From positions 2,170,001 to 2,234,000 of the forward strand of contig NZ_CP059399.1 in the NCBI RefSeq assembly GCF_013744875.1: 64,000 nucleotides of DNA. The letters run 5' to 3'. A model generated the notes under the pieces. That model saw nothing but the letters and a program-made list of their open reading frames with translations. It ran no database searches and had not been told where the DNA came from. Position numbers and translations under genes: made by a program. Shown here piece after piece: positions 1 through 9,781 of the stretch; the first letter of the stretch is position 1; every line of letters begins with the position of its first letter. This DNA comes from Nocardia huaxiensis. GTDB taxonomy: Bacteria; Actinomycetota; Actinomycetes; Mycobacteriales; Mycobacteriaceae.

Positions 1-849
1 AAGTCCAATGCCTCCTCGGAGATCGAATACGAGAACGCCACCGGCTGGCTGGTCGGCGAGGAGGGCGCGGGCGTGAAGACCATTATCGAAATGGTCAATA
101 TGACGCGCCTGGACTGCGTCATCGGCTCGGCCACCGGCATGCGCGCCGGCGTCACGCACGCGGTGCATCATGCCCGGCATCGAAAGGCGTTCGGCGCCAA
201 CCTCATCGACCAGCCCGCCATGCGCAATGTGCTGGCCGACCTGGTCGTCGAATCCGAGGCCGCCACCACCGTCATGATGCGCCTGGCCGGCGCCACCGAC
301 CGGGCCGGCGCCGACCCGGCCGAGGCCGCGCTGCGCCGCATCGCGCTGGCCGTCACCAAGTACTGGGTGTGCAAGCGGGCCCCGGCGCATGCCGCCGAAG
401 CCCTGGAATGCCTGGGCGGCAATGGTTATGTCGAGGACTCCGGCATGCCCCGGCTGTACCGCGAGGCCCCGCTCATGTCCATCTGGGAGGGTTCGGGCAA
501 TGTGGCGGCGCTGGATGCGTTGCGCGCCATGGCCCGTCAGCCCGAATCGGTCGAGGCCTTCTTCGCCGAGGTCGCCCTGGCGCGCGGTGCGAACCAGCAC
601 CTGGACACGGCCATCGATCGAATCGGCAAGGAGCTCACCGACCTCGCCGATATCGAGTACCGCGCCCGCCGCGTGGTCGAGCTCATGGCCCTGGTGCTGC
701 AGGGTTCGCAGCTGGTGCGGCACGGCAATCAGGCCGTGGCGGATGCCTTCTGCGCCACCCGATTCGGCGGCGACTGGGGCATCGCCTTCGGCACCCTGCC
801 CACCGGCATCGACACCGAGGCGATCCTGGAACGCGCGTACGTGGCCTGA
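1..849 (+). CDS. Acyl-CoA dehydrogenase, AidB-like (5' end outside window)
   Basis: The frame is open from base 1, so the N-terminal half lies upstream and 282 residues are visible. This is the C-terminal helical and FAD-binding part of a flavin acyl-CoA dehydrogenase, which oxidises an acyl-CoA at the alpha-beta bond. Visible motifs are KAFGANLIDQPAMRNVLADL (FAD/tetramer contact helix), LGGNGYVEDSGMPRLYRE and IWEGSGNVAALDALRA. The IWEGSGN form is typical of the AidB subgroup, whose substrate is often unknown. It ends 25 bases before a KstR-like palindrome and 79 bases before a CoA transferase, which suggests a lipid or steroid side-chain context. An ATG at 73 is internal, because family homology continues upstream of it. 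Confidence 0.9.
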   Translation, partial: KSNASSEIEYENATGWLVGEEGAGVKTIIEMVNMTRLDCVIGSATGMRAGVTHAVHHARHRKAFGANLIDQPAMRNVLADLVVESEAATTVMMRLAGATDRAGADPAEAALRRIALAVTKYWVCKRAPAHAAEALECLGGNGYVEDSGMPRLYREAPLMSIWEGSGNVAALDALRAMARQPESVEAFFAEVALARGANQHLDTAIDRIGKELTDLADIEYRARRVVELMALVLQGSQLVRHGNQAVADAFCATRFGGDWGIAFGTLPTGIDTEAILERAYVA

Positions 850-873
850 GCCGGTTCGATTGGCACGCCAATT

Positions 874-887
874 TAGAACGTGTTCTA
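874..887. promoter_or_regulatory. KstR-like operator palindrome
   Basis: TAGAACGTGTTCTA is a perfect 14-bp palindrome centred about 48 bases before the start of the CoA transferase gene. It fits the KstR consensus TnnAACnnGTTnnA of the TetR-family cholesterol-catabolism repressor of mycobacteria and rhodococci. The downstream gene belongs to the family of alpha-methylacyl-CoA racemase, a sterol side-chain enzyme, which makes the match more credible. Binding is inferred, not shown. Confidence 0.65.
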
Positions 888-928
888 CTCGGGTGGATCA
901 TCCACAGGGGTAGAGCAAGGGGCAGATC

Positions 929-2008
929 GTGAGCGCAACCAGAGGGCCGCTGACCGGGGTTCGGATTGTCGAGCTGGCCAGCATCGGGCCCGGCCCGCAC
1001 GCGGGCATGATGCTGGCCGACCTGGGCGCTGACGTGGTGCGGGTGCAGCGGGCCGGGATCGACCGGACGGTGCCGCCCGCGCAACTGCGGGGCCGCCGGA
1101 CCGTCGAGGCGAATCTGAAGGACCCGGCCGACGTCGCGGCCGTGCTCGAACTCGTCGATCGCGCCGATGTGCTGATCGAGGGGTTCCGGCCGGGCGTGGC
1201 CGAACGACTCGGGCTCGGGCCCGAACAGACGCGGGCCCGCAACCCCCGGCTCATCTACGGCCGGGTCACCGGCTGGGGACAGGACGGGCCGCGCGCCGCG
1301 CAGGCCGGGCACGACATCAACTACATCGGAATCACCGGGGCGCTCAATGGAATCGGGCGCAAGGGTGAGCGGCCGGTGCCGCCGATCAACCTGCTCGGCG
1401 ACTACGGCGGCGGCTCGGTCTTTCTCGTGCTCGGCGTGCTGGCCGCGCTATACGAGCGGGAACGCTCCGGAGAAGGGCAGGTCATCGACGCGGCCATGAC
1501 CGACGGCGTACTCACGCTGGCGCATTCGATCTGGGTCGCGCACCAGGCCGGCGCCTGGTCCGACGAGCGCGGCACCAACCTGCTCGACACCGGCAGGGCC
1601 TGGTACGACACCTATCGGACCGCCGACGGGAAGTTCATGGCCGTCGGCGCCTTCGAGCCGCAGTTCTACGCGGAACTGTTGCGCGTGCTCGAACTCGACC
1701 CGGAATCCCTTCCGCACCAGATGGATCCGGCCGGGCAGGACATCCTGCGCAAGGTCTTCACCGAGCGCTTCGCGGCCAGAACCCAGGACGAATGGTGCGC
1801 CCTGTTCGACGGCGTCGACGCCTGCGTCACCCCGATTCGCAGCTTCACCGACGCCGCCACCGACGAACACCTCACCGCCCGAGGCGCTTTGATCGAACTC
1901 GACGGGGTGCGCCAGCCCGCGCCCGCGCCGCGCTTCTCCCGGACCGTGCTCCCCGCGCCCGCGCCGGCGCCCACCTCGGCGACCCCCATCGGTGCGATCT
2001 GGGTGTAG
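929..2008 (+). CDS. mcr: CaiB/BaiF family CoA transferase, alpha-methylacyl-CoA racemase-like
   Basis: A 359-residue family III CoA-transferase fold protein, the usual length of bacterial alpha-methylacyl-CoA racemases. These enzymes epimerise 2-methyl-branched acyl-CoAs (sterol side chains, branched fatty acids) so beta-oxidation can proceed. The N-terminus LTGVRIVELASIGPGPHAGM is characteristic. His128 in AGHDINYIG and Asp158 in LLGDYGGGS are spaced 30 residues apart, as are the catalytic His126/Asp156 of the mycobacterial enzyme. GTG start at 929 follows a purine-rich AAGGGG. A KstR-like operator lies upstream, so control with cholesterol genes is inferred. Racemase versus transferase activity cannot be fixed from sequence alone, but the His/Asp pair favours racemase. 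Confidence 0.85.
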   Translation: MSATRGPLTGVRIVELASIGPGPHAGMMLADLGADVVRVQRAGIDRTVPPAQLRGRRTVEANLKDPADVAAVLELVDRADVLIEGFRPGVAERLGLGPEQTRARNPRLIYGRVTGWGQDGPRAAQAGHDINYIGITGALNGIGRKGERPVPPINLLGDYGGGSVFLVLGVLAALYERERSGEGQVIDAAMTDGVLTLAHSIWVAHQAGAWSDERGTNLLDTGRAWYDTYRTADGKFMAVGAFEPQFYAELLRVLELDPESLPHQMDPAGQDILRKVFTERFAARTQDEWCALFDGVDACVTPIRSFTDAATDEHLTARGALIELDGVRQPAPAPRFSRTVLPAPAPAPTSATPIGAIWV

Positions 2009-2056
2009 CCCGTGTGATCGGATGGGGTGATCACGCACTGCCCCAGGAGGATTCCG

Positions 2057-2563
2057 ATGTCCGAGACCATCACATTCCGGCGGCCCGTCGAAGACGACTT
2101 CCTGCGCGTGCAGGACGGCCTCACGCACTGGTGGGGTGGTCTCGGCGGCGAGGAGGGCGCGCGCCAGCGCCGTCTGCTGGTGCCGCGCCTGTTCCTCCAG
2201 CACTTCACCACCACCAGCCAGATCGCCGAGGGACCGGCGGGCGAACTCGCGGGCTTCCTGATCGGCCTTCTCTCCCAGGACGATCCGAGCGGGGCCTACA
2301 TCCACTTCGTGGGCGTCCACCCGGACCAGCGGCGCGGTGGCCTGGGATCGGCTCTCTACCAGCGCTTCTTCGCCGACGCCCGCGCCGCCGGGCGCACCCG
2401 CGTCCGGTGCATCACAGGGACCGGCAATCTGCAATCCATCGCGTATCACACCAGCCTCGGCTTCCGGATCGAACCGGGCGACCTCGACCTCGACGGCGTG
2501 CCCGCCACCTCCGACTACGACGGCGCGGGACTCGCGCGCGTGAAGTTCGTCCGGGAGCTCTGA
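2057..2563 (+). CDS. GNAT family N-acetyltransferase
   Basis: A 168-residue single-domain acetyltransferase. The acetyl-CoA-binding motif A is clear: VGVHPDQRRGGLGSALY carries the Q/R-x-x-G-x-G/A loop at about residues 85-100. The ATG at 2057 is chosen because AGGAGG (2045-2050) sits six bases upstream. An ATG at 2027 in the same frame would make that ribosome binding site internal. The substrate is unknown. It follows the CoA transferase by 48 bases and could be co-transcribed with it, but no functional link is evident. Confidence 0.85.
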   Translation: MSETITFRRPVEDDFLRVQDGLTHWWGGLGGEEGARQRRLLVPRLFLQHFTTTSQIAEGPAGELAGFLIGLLSQDDPSGAYIHFVGVHPDQRRGGLGSALYQRFFADARAAGRTRVRCITGTGNLQSIAYHTSLGFRIEPGDLDLDGVPATSDYDGAGLARVKFVREL

Positions 2564-2622
2564 ATCGCGTTGAGAGTCACGACACGCTTCCGTGTCGCGG
2601 GCTGCGGGGATAGCGTCGAAGC

Positions 2623-4014
2623 ATGGCTCGTACAACGTCGTACACGCAGTTCATCGCACTTCCGCCGCAGGAGCTCTGGGCCGTCGTCGGGGACCCGGCG
2701 CGGTGGCCGGAATGGAATGCGCGCGTTACCTCGGTGACCCTGTACGGGGAGCCGGGGGCCGGCGTCACGGGCGACTATCTGCCGCGCGGGCGGATGTCCG
2801 AGGCGATCCACGGGCGGCTGGCGAAGCCGTTCGTCATCGCCACGTTCGTGCCGGGGCGGGAACTGAGCATCGAGCAGCCGGAGCCCGCGGGGACCATGCG
2901 GGTGCGGTGGACGCTGACACCCCGCGACGGCGGGACCGAGGTCGCGCAGGAGCTGACGTTCAGCGGTCCGTCGGCGCCGGTGTTCCGGAAAGTGGTGGGG
3001 GACAACCTCCAGACGGATGCACGGACCAGCTTCGCGCGGCTCGCGCAGGTGGCCGGGATCGCTCCCGCGGCGGAGGCGCTGTCGGTGGTGATCGCGGGCG
3101 GGAGCGGGGCGCTCGGACGCAATATCGCGGCGGATCTCACCTGCCGGGGGCATCGGGTCACCATTCTGACCCGGCGCGCCGCTGCCGCGCTGCCGTACGA
3201 GCAGGTCATCTGGGATGGCCGCACGGTCGGGGATTGGGTTGCGGCGCTCGACAATCCGGGGAAGACAGCGCTGATCAACCTCGCGGGCAAGCTGGTCGAC
3301 TGCCGGCCCACCGACCGCAATATCGCCGAATTGCGCAGCAGCCGAGTGGATTCGACCGAGGCGCTGGTGGCAGCCGCGAAGAACCTGGCCGCGCCGATCG
3401 ACTACTGGGTGCAGGCGAGCACCACCGCCATCTGGGCCGACGCCGGCGAAACACGGTGTGTGGAAAGCACTCCGCTGCCGGACCCCGGGCTGCCGCAGAT
3501 GACCGGGGTCGCCGAGCCGTGGGAGCGGGCGTTCACCGGGGCCAATGCCGAGCACTGGACGATTCTGCGCACCTCGATCGTGCTCGATCCGGACGCGCCG
3601 GCCATGAAGCGGCTGGCACTGCTCACCAAGGCGGGACTCGGCGGCAGCGTCGGGAACGGGCGGCAGTGGTTCAGCTGGATTCACCTCGACGACTGGCTGG
3701 CCATCGTGCGCGCGGCCGTCGGGCTGGATCCGCAGGTGACGCTGCCGAACGGAATCGTGGTGGCCGCCACCGATTTTCCGGTGCGCAACCAGGAACTGAT
3801 GTCGGCGCTGCGGCGGCATCTGCACCGGCCGTGGTCGCCGCCCACCCCGGCGGCCGTTCTCGGCATCGGTGCGGTCGTGCTGCGCACCGATCCGGCGCTC
3901 GGGCTCACCGGGCGGCACGCCACCTCGGAGGTATTGCGGCAGGCCGGATTCCGTTTCCGCTACCCGACCCTCGACGAGGCGCTGCGTAACCTGCTGCCCG
4001 GCACGCGGCCATAG
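2623..4014 (+). CDS. TIGR01777-type SDR epimerase fused to SRPBCC domain
   Basis: A two-domain protein of 463 residues. Residues 1-150 form a polyketide-cyclase/SRPBCC ligand-binding domain (ALPPQELWAVVGDPARWPEW). From about residue 158 there is an extended SDR domain beginning VVIAGGSGALGRNIAADL, a Rossmann NAD(P)-binding loop. The C-terminal half has the TIGR01777 pattern (INLAGK, SSRVDSTEAL, WFSWIHLDDW). This fusion recurs in actinobacteria; substrate and pathway are unknown. It is transcribed alone and converges on the LuxR-type gene at 4118. The ATG at 2623 matches the start of the SRPBCC fold. Confidence 0.85.
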   Translation: MARTTSYTQFIALPPQELWAVVGDPARWPEWNARVTSVTLYGEPGAGVTGDYLPRGRMSEAIHGRLAKPFVIATFVPGRELSIEQPEPAGTMRVRWTLTPRDGGTEVAQELTFSGPSAPVFRKVVGDNLQTDARTSFARLAQVAGIAPAAEALSVVIAGGSGALGRNIAADLTCRGHRVTILTRRAAAALPYEQVIWDGRTVGDWVAALDNPGKTALINLAGKLVDCRPTDRNIAELRSSRVDSTEALVAAAKNLAAPIDYWVQASTTAIWADAGETRCVESTPLPDPGLPQMTGVAEPWERAFTGANAEHWTILRTSIVLDPDAPAMKRLALLTKAGLGGSVGNGRQWFSWIHLDDWLAIVRAAVGLDPQVTLPNGIVVAATDFPVRNQELMSALRRHLHRPWSPPTPAAVLGIGAVVLRTDPALGLTGRHATSEVLRQAGFRFRYPTLDEALRNLLPGTRP

Positions 4015-4117
4015 CATCTGGTTATACACGCAGGTATTAGGCGGTATTCGACGGCGGCGAGAAGGCCGAGGTGCCTTCGAAAACCGGGCCACCTGTCCGA
4101 TACCGCCGGGACGGAAT

Positions 4118-6823
4118 TCAGTCGAGTTCGAGCCGGGCCAGCTCCACGCGGCTCGAGACGCCGAGCTTGCGGAAGGCGCGGGATAGGTGGTGTCCCACCG
4201 TTTTCGGGCTGAGGAACAAGCGTGCGCCGATCTCCTTGTTGGTCGCGCCGCCCGCAGCGAGCCGGGTGACCTGGAGTTCCTGCGGGGTGAGGAGTTCGGC
4301 GAGGCCGGGATTGGCCTGCGGCACCGCGCCTTCGCCCGCGGCGCGGAGTTCGTCGCGGGCGCGGTCGGCCCAAGCCGGGAGGCCGAGCCGTTCGAACGCC
4401 TCCAGGGCGTCCCGCAATTCGGAGCGTGCCTCGGCGGTGCGGCGTTCGCGGCGCAGCCATTCGCCGAAGAGCAGTGAGGTGCGGGCGCGATCGAACCAAC
4501 GGCCCTGGCGCGCATGCAGTTCCAGGGCCCGGGTGAAGGCGTCCGCATCGCCGTTCAGCAGGGCGGTGCAGCGCAGCAGCAGAGCCTGCGCCCACGGGGC
4601 CTCCAGGGCGTCGGACCAGATGCGCAGTGCGGCCAGGGCGGGAGCCGCGCGTTCGGGCTGATTGGCGCGGACGGCGGCCTCGACGCGGTCGGCGTAGGCC
4701 AGCACCCACTGGCCCTGCCGGTACAGCGGGACATGGTCCAGGGCTTCCAGCCGTTCCAGGGCGGAAAGGTATCTGCCACAGGTCATGTCGAGTTGCGCCA
4801 CGGCCCAGTCGAGCAGGGCGTGATGCATGCTGGCGGTGCGTGGATTGGCGCGCACCGTGTCCACCAGCTCCAGGCAGCGCTGTTCGTCCCCGGCGACGGC
4901 GGCGACGAGCGCCAGATTGGTCGCGGCGTGCACGATTCGGATCGGTTGGTCGATGCTCTCGCCGATGCGGCGGCCCTCCACGGCCAGCACCGTCGCCTCA
5001 CGGAAGCGCCCGCCGATCAATTCGACAGTGCTGAGCCACAATTCGATGGCCGCCAGCCAGCCGAGCTGTCCGCGCAGGCGGCAGCTCTCCGCGACCTCGC
5101 TGAGCACCTCGCGCGCGGTATCGACATCACCGAGCACGATGGCGTGGGTGGCCAGCGCGAAACGGATGGCGGGCGCGCGATCCCGATGCCGGTCCGGATC
5201 CTCCACCACCTTGCGCAGCAACAGGATGCCCTGGGTCGGGTCGTCCTCGTAGAGGGCCAGGAAGGCGTCGTAGGCCTGGAGGAAACGGTTGCGGTCGGTG
5301 CTGGGCGGTAGTTCGGCCAGCAGGTCGCGGCAGGCTCGGAAGGCGGCCAGATCACCGGCGGCCCAGGTGATCCGGCCGGCATCGAGCAGCAGGACGGCCG
5401 CACGATCGGGATCACTGTGCGCCACCGCCGCCGCGCCCGCCCGCAATCGCCCATGCGCGGAAGCCAGTGCGCCGTGCTCGAATTCGATGTGCGCCAGCAC
5501 GCCCGCGAGCCGGGCCCGGGACTCCGCGGAGCAGCTCGCGGCCGCCGCGGCGTGGCCGAGTCGGGTGGCGCGCGCGAATTGTCCCGCGTTGGTGGCTGTT
5601 TCGACCGCGGCCAGCAGGCGACGCCCGCGTTCGGCGGGGTCGGGCGTGAGTTGCGCGGATCGCTCCCACGCGGTGGCCGCCGTGCCGAAACCGGTGCGCT
5701 CACCGGCCCGCAGGGCCGAGGCTTCCAGTGCGGCCGCGACGGATTCGTCCGGTCCGGTGGCCGCGGCGGCGCGATGCCAGGTCTGGCGGTCCGGATCGTC
5801 GGCCAGCGCCCGCGCCATGGCCGAATGCACGGCGACGCGCTGGGCTTCGGAGGCGATGCGGTAGGCGGCGGCCCGCACCAGCGGATGCCGGAATGTCACC
5901 GACTGCCCGGTCACGGTGACCAGGCCGGTGCGCTCCGCATCGGCCAGGGGCTCCGCGCCCGAGCCCAGGGCGCACAGCACATTCAGCACCAGGCCGAGCG
6001 CGCCGGACTCGTCGGCGGCCGACACCAGCAGCGCCAGCCGGATCGGCTCCGGCAGATCGCCGATGTGCTCCTGATACCCGGATTGCAGCCGATCCGACAG
6101 CGCCAGCGGCCCGACCGGCAGCGCGTCCAGATTCATCCCCGGCAATTCCAACAGCGCCAAGGGATTTCCGGCCGACTCCGCCAGCACCCGGTCCCGCACC
6201 TCGACCGGCAGCTCCGGACTGTGCTCGGCCAGCAGCGCCCGCGCCGCCTGCGCGTCCAGCGGCGCCGGGTGCAGGATCTCGAGCCCGGCGGCCGTGAAAT
6301 CCGGCCGTCCCGCGAACAATACGGCGATGCCCTCGTCACCCAGCCGCCGCGCGGTGAACAGCAGCGCGTCCAAGGACGGCTGATCCAGCCACTGCGCGTC
6401 GTCGATCAGGCACAGCACCGGACCCTCGTGCGACAGCTCCGCGAGCAGTGACAGCGTGGCCAGGCCCACCAGGAACCGTTCCGGATCCCGTTCGGCCGAG
6501 GCCAATCCCAGCGCCCCCGACAGTGCCCCGGCCTGCGGTTGCGGCAGCGCGGGCAGATGCGCCAGCGCGGGTTCCAGCAGTGCGCGCAACCCGCAGAACG
6601 GCAACTCCGCCGCGGTCTCCATCCCCGTGCAGCGCAAGACCCGCCACCACGGCGACGCTCCCGCAGGCAAGGTCGCTCCCGTCATTTCCGCCGCTCGCTC
6701 GAGCAGCGCGGACTTCCCCTCCCCGGGCCCAGCCACCACCGCCACCGCGCCACTCCGCCCGCGCGCGGCCTCGGTCAACAGTGTGCCGATCCGCCGTTCT
6801 TCCCTCTCTCGGCCGTACAGCAC
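4118..6823 (-). CDS. LuxR-family ATP-binding transcriptional regulator (LAL type)
   Basis: A 901-residue regulator with an N-terminal AAA/NB-ARC-like ATPase, a long helical TPR-like middle and a C-terminal LuxR DNA-binding domain. The P-loop is GPGEGKSALLERA near residue 32, and the Walker B stretch is [12 protein letters not shown]. The HTH at the C-terminus starts [20 protein letters not shown] and carries the [14 protein letters not shown] recognition helix. Starting with GTG in front of LYGRE, it is a close paralogue of the next gene upstream, which begins the same way. The 9-base gap between the two suggests one transcript. Inducer and targets are unknown. Confidence 0.9.
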   Translation of the reverse strand: MLYGREREERRIGTLLTEAARGRSGAVAVVAGPGEGKSALLERAAEMTGATLPAGASPWWRVLRCTGMETAAELPFCGLRALLEPALAHLPALPQPQAGALSGALGLASAERDPERFLVGLATLSLLAELSHEGPVLCLIDDAQWLDQPSLDALLFTARRLGDEGIAVLFAGRPDFTAAGLEILHPAPLDAQAARALLAEHSPELPVEVRDRVLAESAGNPLALLELPGMNLDALPVGPLALSDRLQSGYQEHIGDLPEPIRLALLVSAADESGALGLVLNVLCALGSGAEPLADAERTGLVTVTGQSVTFRHPLVRAAAYRIASEAQRVAVHSAMARALADDPDRQTWHRAAAATGPDESVAAALEASALRAGERTGFGTAATAWERSAQLTPDPAERGRRLLAAVETATNAGQFARATRLGHAAAAASCSAESRARLAGVLAHIEFEHGALASAHGRLRAGAAAVAHSDPDRAAVLLLDAGRITWAAGDLAAFRACRDLLAELPPSTDRNRFLQAYDAFLALYEDDPTQGILLLRKVVEDPDRHRDRAPAIRFALATHAIVLGDVDTAREVLSEVAESCRLRGQLGWLAAIELWLSTVELIGGRFREATVLAVEGRRIGESIDQPIRIVHAATNLALVAAVAGDEQRCLELVDTVRANPRTASMHHALLDWAVAQLDMTCGRYLSALERLEALDHVPLYRQGQWVLAYADRVEAAVRANQPERAAPALAALRIWSDALEAPWAQALLLRCTALLNGDADAFTRALELHARQGRWFDRARTSLLFGEWLRRERRTAEARSELRDALEAFERLGLPAWADRARDELRAAGEGAVPQANPGLAELLTPQELQVTRLAAGGATNKEIGARLFLSPKTVGHHLSRAFRKLGVSSRVELARLELD

Positions 6824-6832
6824 CCAGTGAAC

Positions 6833-9661
6833 CTACCGGAACCGTTCCGCCACCACCCGAGCCAGCTCCACCCGGCTCCGCACCCCCAACTTGGGAAATG
6901 CCCGATACAGGTGATGGCCAACGGTTTTCGGGCTCAGACACAACTGCGCGCCGATCTCACTGTTGGTCGCTCCCCGCGCCGCCAGCCGCACCACCTGCAA
7001 CTCCTGCGGCGTCAACAGATCATCCCGTGGCCCGGGATCGCCGAGCACGGCCACAGCCCCTTCGCGGGGCCGTCCCGCGACGGCCTCGCGAGGCGCGTGA
7101 GACCGGACGTTGAGCATCGCGCCGGTGTCGCTCGGCAGGACGCTGGAATCGCCTCCGGCGGCACGGAGTTCGCCGCGGGCGCGGGCGGCCCAGGGGTGGG
7201 CGCCGAGGCGGTCGAAGGTGCGGGCGGCGGATTCCAGGTGGGTGCGGGCGGCGCGCTGACGGCGCTCGCGGCGCAGGCGTTCGCCCAGCAGGAGCTGGGT
7301 CCGGGCGTGGTCGAACCAGCGGGATTCGGCGGACTGGATGCGCAGGGCCAGCTCGAAACCGTCGGGGTCGCCGGCCAGGTGGGCTTCGCAGCGCAGCAGC
7401 AGACCACGGACCCAGGGGGTGCCGGTCGCGGCGGCGATCTCGCGCAGCGCGGACAGGGGCTCCAGGACGCGCGCCGAATCCCGGTGCCGCAGGGCGGCTT
7501 CCACACGGTCGGCCAGCAGGTGCGGCCACTGGCCGAGCGGACGGTGCGGACTGCGCAGCATGGCCTCGCCACGGTGCACGGCGGCCTCGTAACGGCCCTG
7601 CGCGAGATCCAGGTGCAGCAGCGCCCATTCGCAGTGGGCGGCGTCGATGGTGTTGACCTCCGGCTGGGCATCGCCGTAGCGGGTCGAGGCGAATTCCGGA
7701 CCCGGCCGCGCGCCCCGGCGGCGGGAGTCGGCGAGTTCGCGGCAGCGGTCGGCGTCGCCGCGGATGGCGGCCAGCACGGCCAGCACCGATTCGGCCTGCA
7801 GGACGCGGTTCGGCTGGCCGGTGCCCTCCGCGAGGCGGACGGCGGTCAGGCAGGCGGCCTCGGCCTCCTGGAAACGACCGACCAGCAAATGGGTGGTGCC
7901 CAGTGAGGCGTGCACCGCGGGCAGACGGCCGACCATGCCGCGCGCGCTGTACTCGGCCGCCACCTCGGCCAGCAGGTCGTGGGCGTCGTCGGTATCGGTG
8001 CCGACCGCGCACAGCAGACCCAGCAGGAACCGGGTCGCCGGGTCGGTGGTCCACCGCGCCGCCGCCACCCCGGCGCGCACCAGTGCGACACCTGCGGCGA
8101 GCTCGCGCCCGTACATCAGATTGGGCCCCTCCACCGCGGCGAGCAGCGGCGTCCACGCGTCGTCCAGCACCAGCTCGGACATGCGCTGCCGGGCCAGCCG
8201 CGCCCCGGCCAGGTCACCCCGGGTCCAGGCGGTGCGGGCCGCGTCCATCAGGGCGACCGCGGCCCGATCCGGTTGCCGCACCGACAATTCCGCCGCGACG
8301 TCCAACCAGAGTTCGTACGCGCTGCCCAGGGCGCCGCGTTCGAATGCGATGTGCGCCCGCACATCCCGCACCATCGCGAAATCGGCGACAACCGCGAACG
8401 TGGCCGGATCCAACTGATCGGCCAGGGCGAGGGCCTGTTCCGGACGACCGGCGGTGGCCAGGGCCTCCACCGAGAGGATGAGGCGGCGGGTGCGGTCGGC
8501 GGGGGCGGGGGACAGGCGCGCGGCCCGTTCGTACGCGGAGGCGGCGGCACCGCAGGCGGCCCGCGCGGTGGCGCGGGCGGCGGCGGATTCCAGTGCGGCG
8601 GCGACGGTTTCATCGGGAGCCGGGGTGGCGAAGGCCAGATGCCAGGCGCGGCGATCCGGGTCACCGGTCAGGGCCTCCGCCAGCGCTGCGTGCACCGCGA
8701 GCCGCTGCGTGAACGGGGCCAGCTGATAGGCGGCGGCACGCTTGAGCGGATGCCGGAACGCGACCGAATCCCCGGAAACCACGACCATGCCGGAGTTCTC
8801 GGCCATGATGAGGGCGGCCGGGCCCATTCCCAGCCGAGCCAGGGCAGTGCGCACCACCTCGACATTGCCGGTCTCCTCGGCGGCCACGACCACCAGCGCC
8901 GTGCGGGCGGCCTCGGGTTGCGTCGCAATGTAGTCCCGATACCCCGCGCACAGTCGCTCCGGCAGCGGAAGTGGCCCCACCGGATGGCAATTCGCGTCCA
9001 TGCGCGGCAATTCCAGGACAGCCAACGGATTTCCGCCCGCCTCCGCCAGCACCCGCTCGCGCACCTCGGCCGCCAGCTCCGGGAACCGCTCGGTGAGCAG
9101 CGCCCGCGCGTGTGTCTCATCGAGTGGGCCCAGCGTCAGCTCCGGCACCGCACGGCAATCCAATTCGACCCGGCTGCCCAGCAACAGCACCACCGACTCG
9201 GCGTCCAACCGGTGCGCCGCGAACAGCAGCGCGTCCGCGGACGGCCGATCCAGCCACTGCGCGTCGTCGATCAGGCACAGCACCGGACCGTCAGCAGCCA
9301 CCTCGGCCAGCAGCGACACCATGGCCGCGCCCACCGCGAACCGGTCCGGCGCCGGCTCGGCGCTCAATCCGAACGCGCAGCGCAGGGCGGCCCCGTGCGG
9401 GGCGGGCAGCGCGTCGAGCCGATGCACCTGCTGGTGCAGCAGCGATTGCAGGCCGGCGAAGGGCAGTTCGGACTCGCTCTCCACCCCGGTGCAGCGCAGC
9501 ACCCGCCACGACGAATCCACCAGGGTGGCGGCGTGATCGAGCAGTGCGGACTTGCCCGCACCGGGATCGCCGAGCAGCGCCAGCGCGCCGCTGCCACCCG
9601 CGCGTGCCGCGTTCAACAGCGCGGTGATGCGCCGCGATTCCTCCACTCGGCCGTACAGCAT
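6833..9661 (-). CDS. LuxR-family ATP-binding transcriptional regulator (LAL type), paralogue
   Basis: Paralogue of the gene at 4118, about 942 residues with the same three-part architecture. P-loop [17 protein letters not shown], Walker [13 protein letters not shown] (identical to its neighbour) and C-terminal LuxR HTH ([20 protein letters not shown], then [14 protein letters not shown]). The ATG at 9661 gives MLYGR, matching the paralogue. A GTG at 9721 in the same frame has an AAGGA at a suitable distance and would add 20 residues, so the start is not certain. Only about 60-120 bases separate it from the divergent qcrB. The middle domain has diverged more than the ATPase and HTH, suggesting different signals. 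Confidence 0.9.
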   Translation of the reverse strand: MLYGRVEESRRITALLNAARAGGSGALALLGDPGAGKSALLDHAATLVDSSWRVLRCTGVESESELPFAGLQSLLHQQVHRLDALPAPHGAALRCAFGLSAEPAPDRFAVGAAMVSLLAEVAADGPVLCLIDDAQWLDRPSADALLFAAHRLDAESVVLLLGSRVELDCRAVPELTLGPLDETHARALLTERFPELAAEVRERVLAEAGGNPLAVLELPRMDANCHPVGPLPLPERLCAGYRDYIATQPEAARTALVVVAAEETGNVEVVRTALARLGMGPAALIMAENSGMVVVSGDSVAFRHPLKRAAAYQLAPFTQRLAVHAALAEALTGDPDRRAWHLAFATPAPDETVAAALESAAARATARAACGAAASAYERAARLSPAPADRTRRLILSVEALATAGRPEQALALADQLDPATFAVVADFAMVRDVRAHIAFERGALGSAYELWLDVAAELSVRQPDRAAVALMDAARTAWTRGDLAGARLARQRMSELVLDDAWTPLLAAVEGPNLMYGRELAAGVALVRAGVAAARWTTDPATRFLLGLLCAVGTDTDDAHDLLAEVAAEYSARGMVGRLPAVHASLGTTHLLVGRFQEAEAACLTAVRLAEGTGQPNRVLQAESVLAVLAAIRGDADRCRELADSRRRGARPGPEFASTRYGDAQPEVNTIDAAHCEWALLHLDLAQGRYEAAVHRGEAMLRSPHRPLGQWPHLLADRVEAALRHRDSARVLEPLSALREIAAATGTPWVRGLLLRCEAHLAGDPDGFELALRIQSAESRWFDHARTQLLLGERLRRERRQRAARTHLESAARTFDRLGAHPWAARARGELRAAGGDSSVLPSDTGAMLNVRSHAPREAVAGRPREGAVAVLGDPGPRDDLLTPQELQVVRLAARGATNSEIGAQLCLSPKTVGHHLYRAFPKLGVRSRVELARVVAERFR

Positions 9662-9781
9662 GTGATCAACCCTATGGGTGGATCCGCTCGCCGCCGCTGC
9701 GGTGAATGTCTGGTCTGCCACATTCGGTCCTTCGTTCCACCCCGGGTGTCACGTTTCTGCGCGCTGCGGTGTCTGTTGGAT

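Noticed and set aside
2515..4548. 677-codon minus-strand ORF opposite the SRPBCC-epimerase
   Set aside because: No recognisable domain; the plus-strand gene has SRPBCC and Rossmann motifs and typical codon pattern.
7910..9781. Upstream extension of the qcrB frame by over 600 codons
   Set aside because: It is antisense to the LuxR gene and Arg/Gln/Gly-rich without family features; homology to QcrB starts at 9782.
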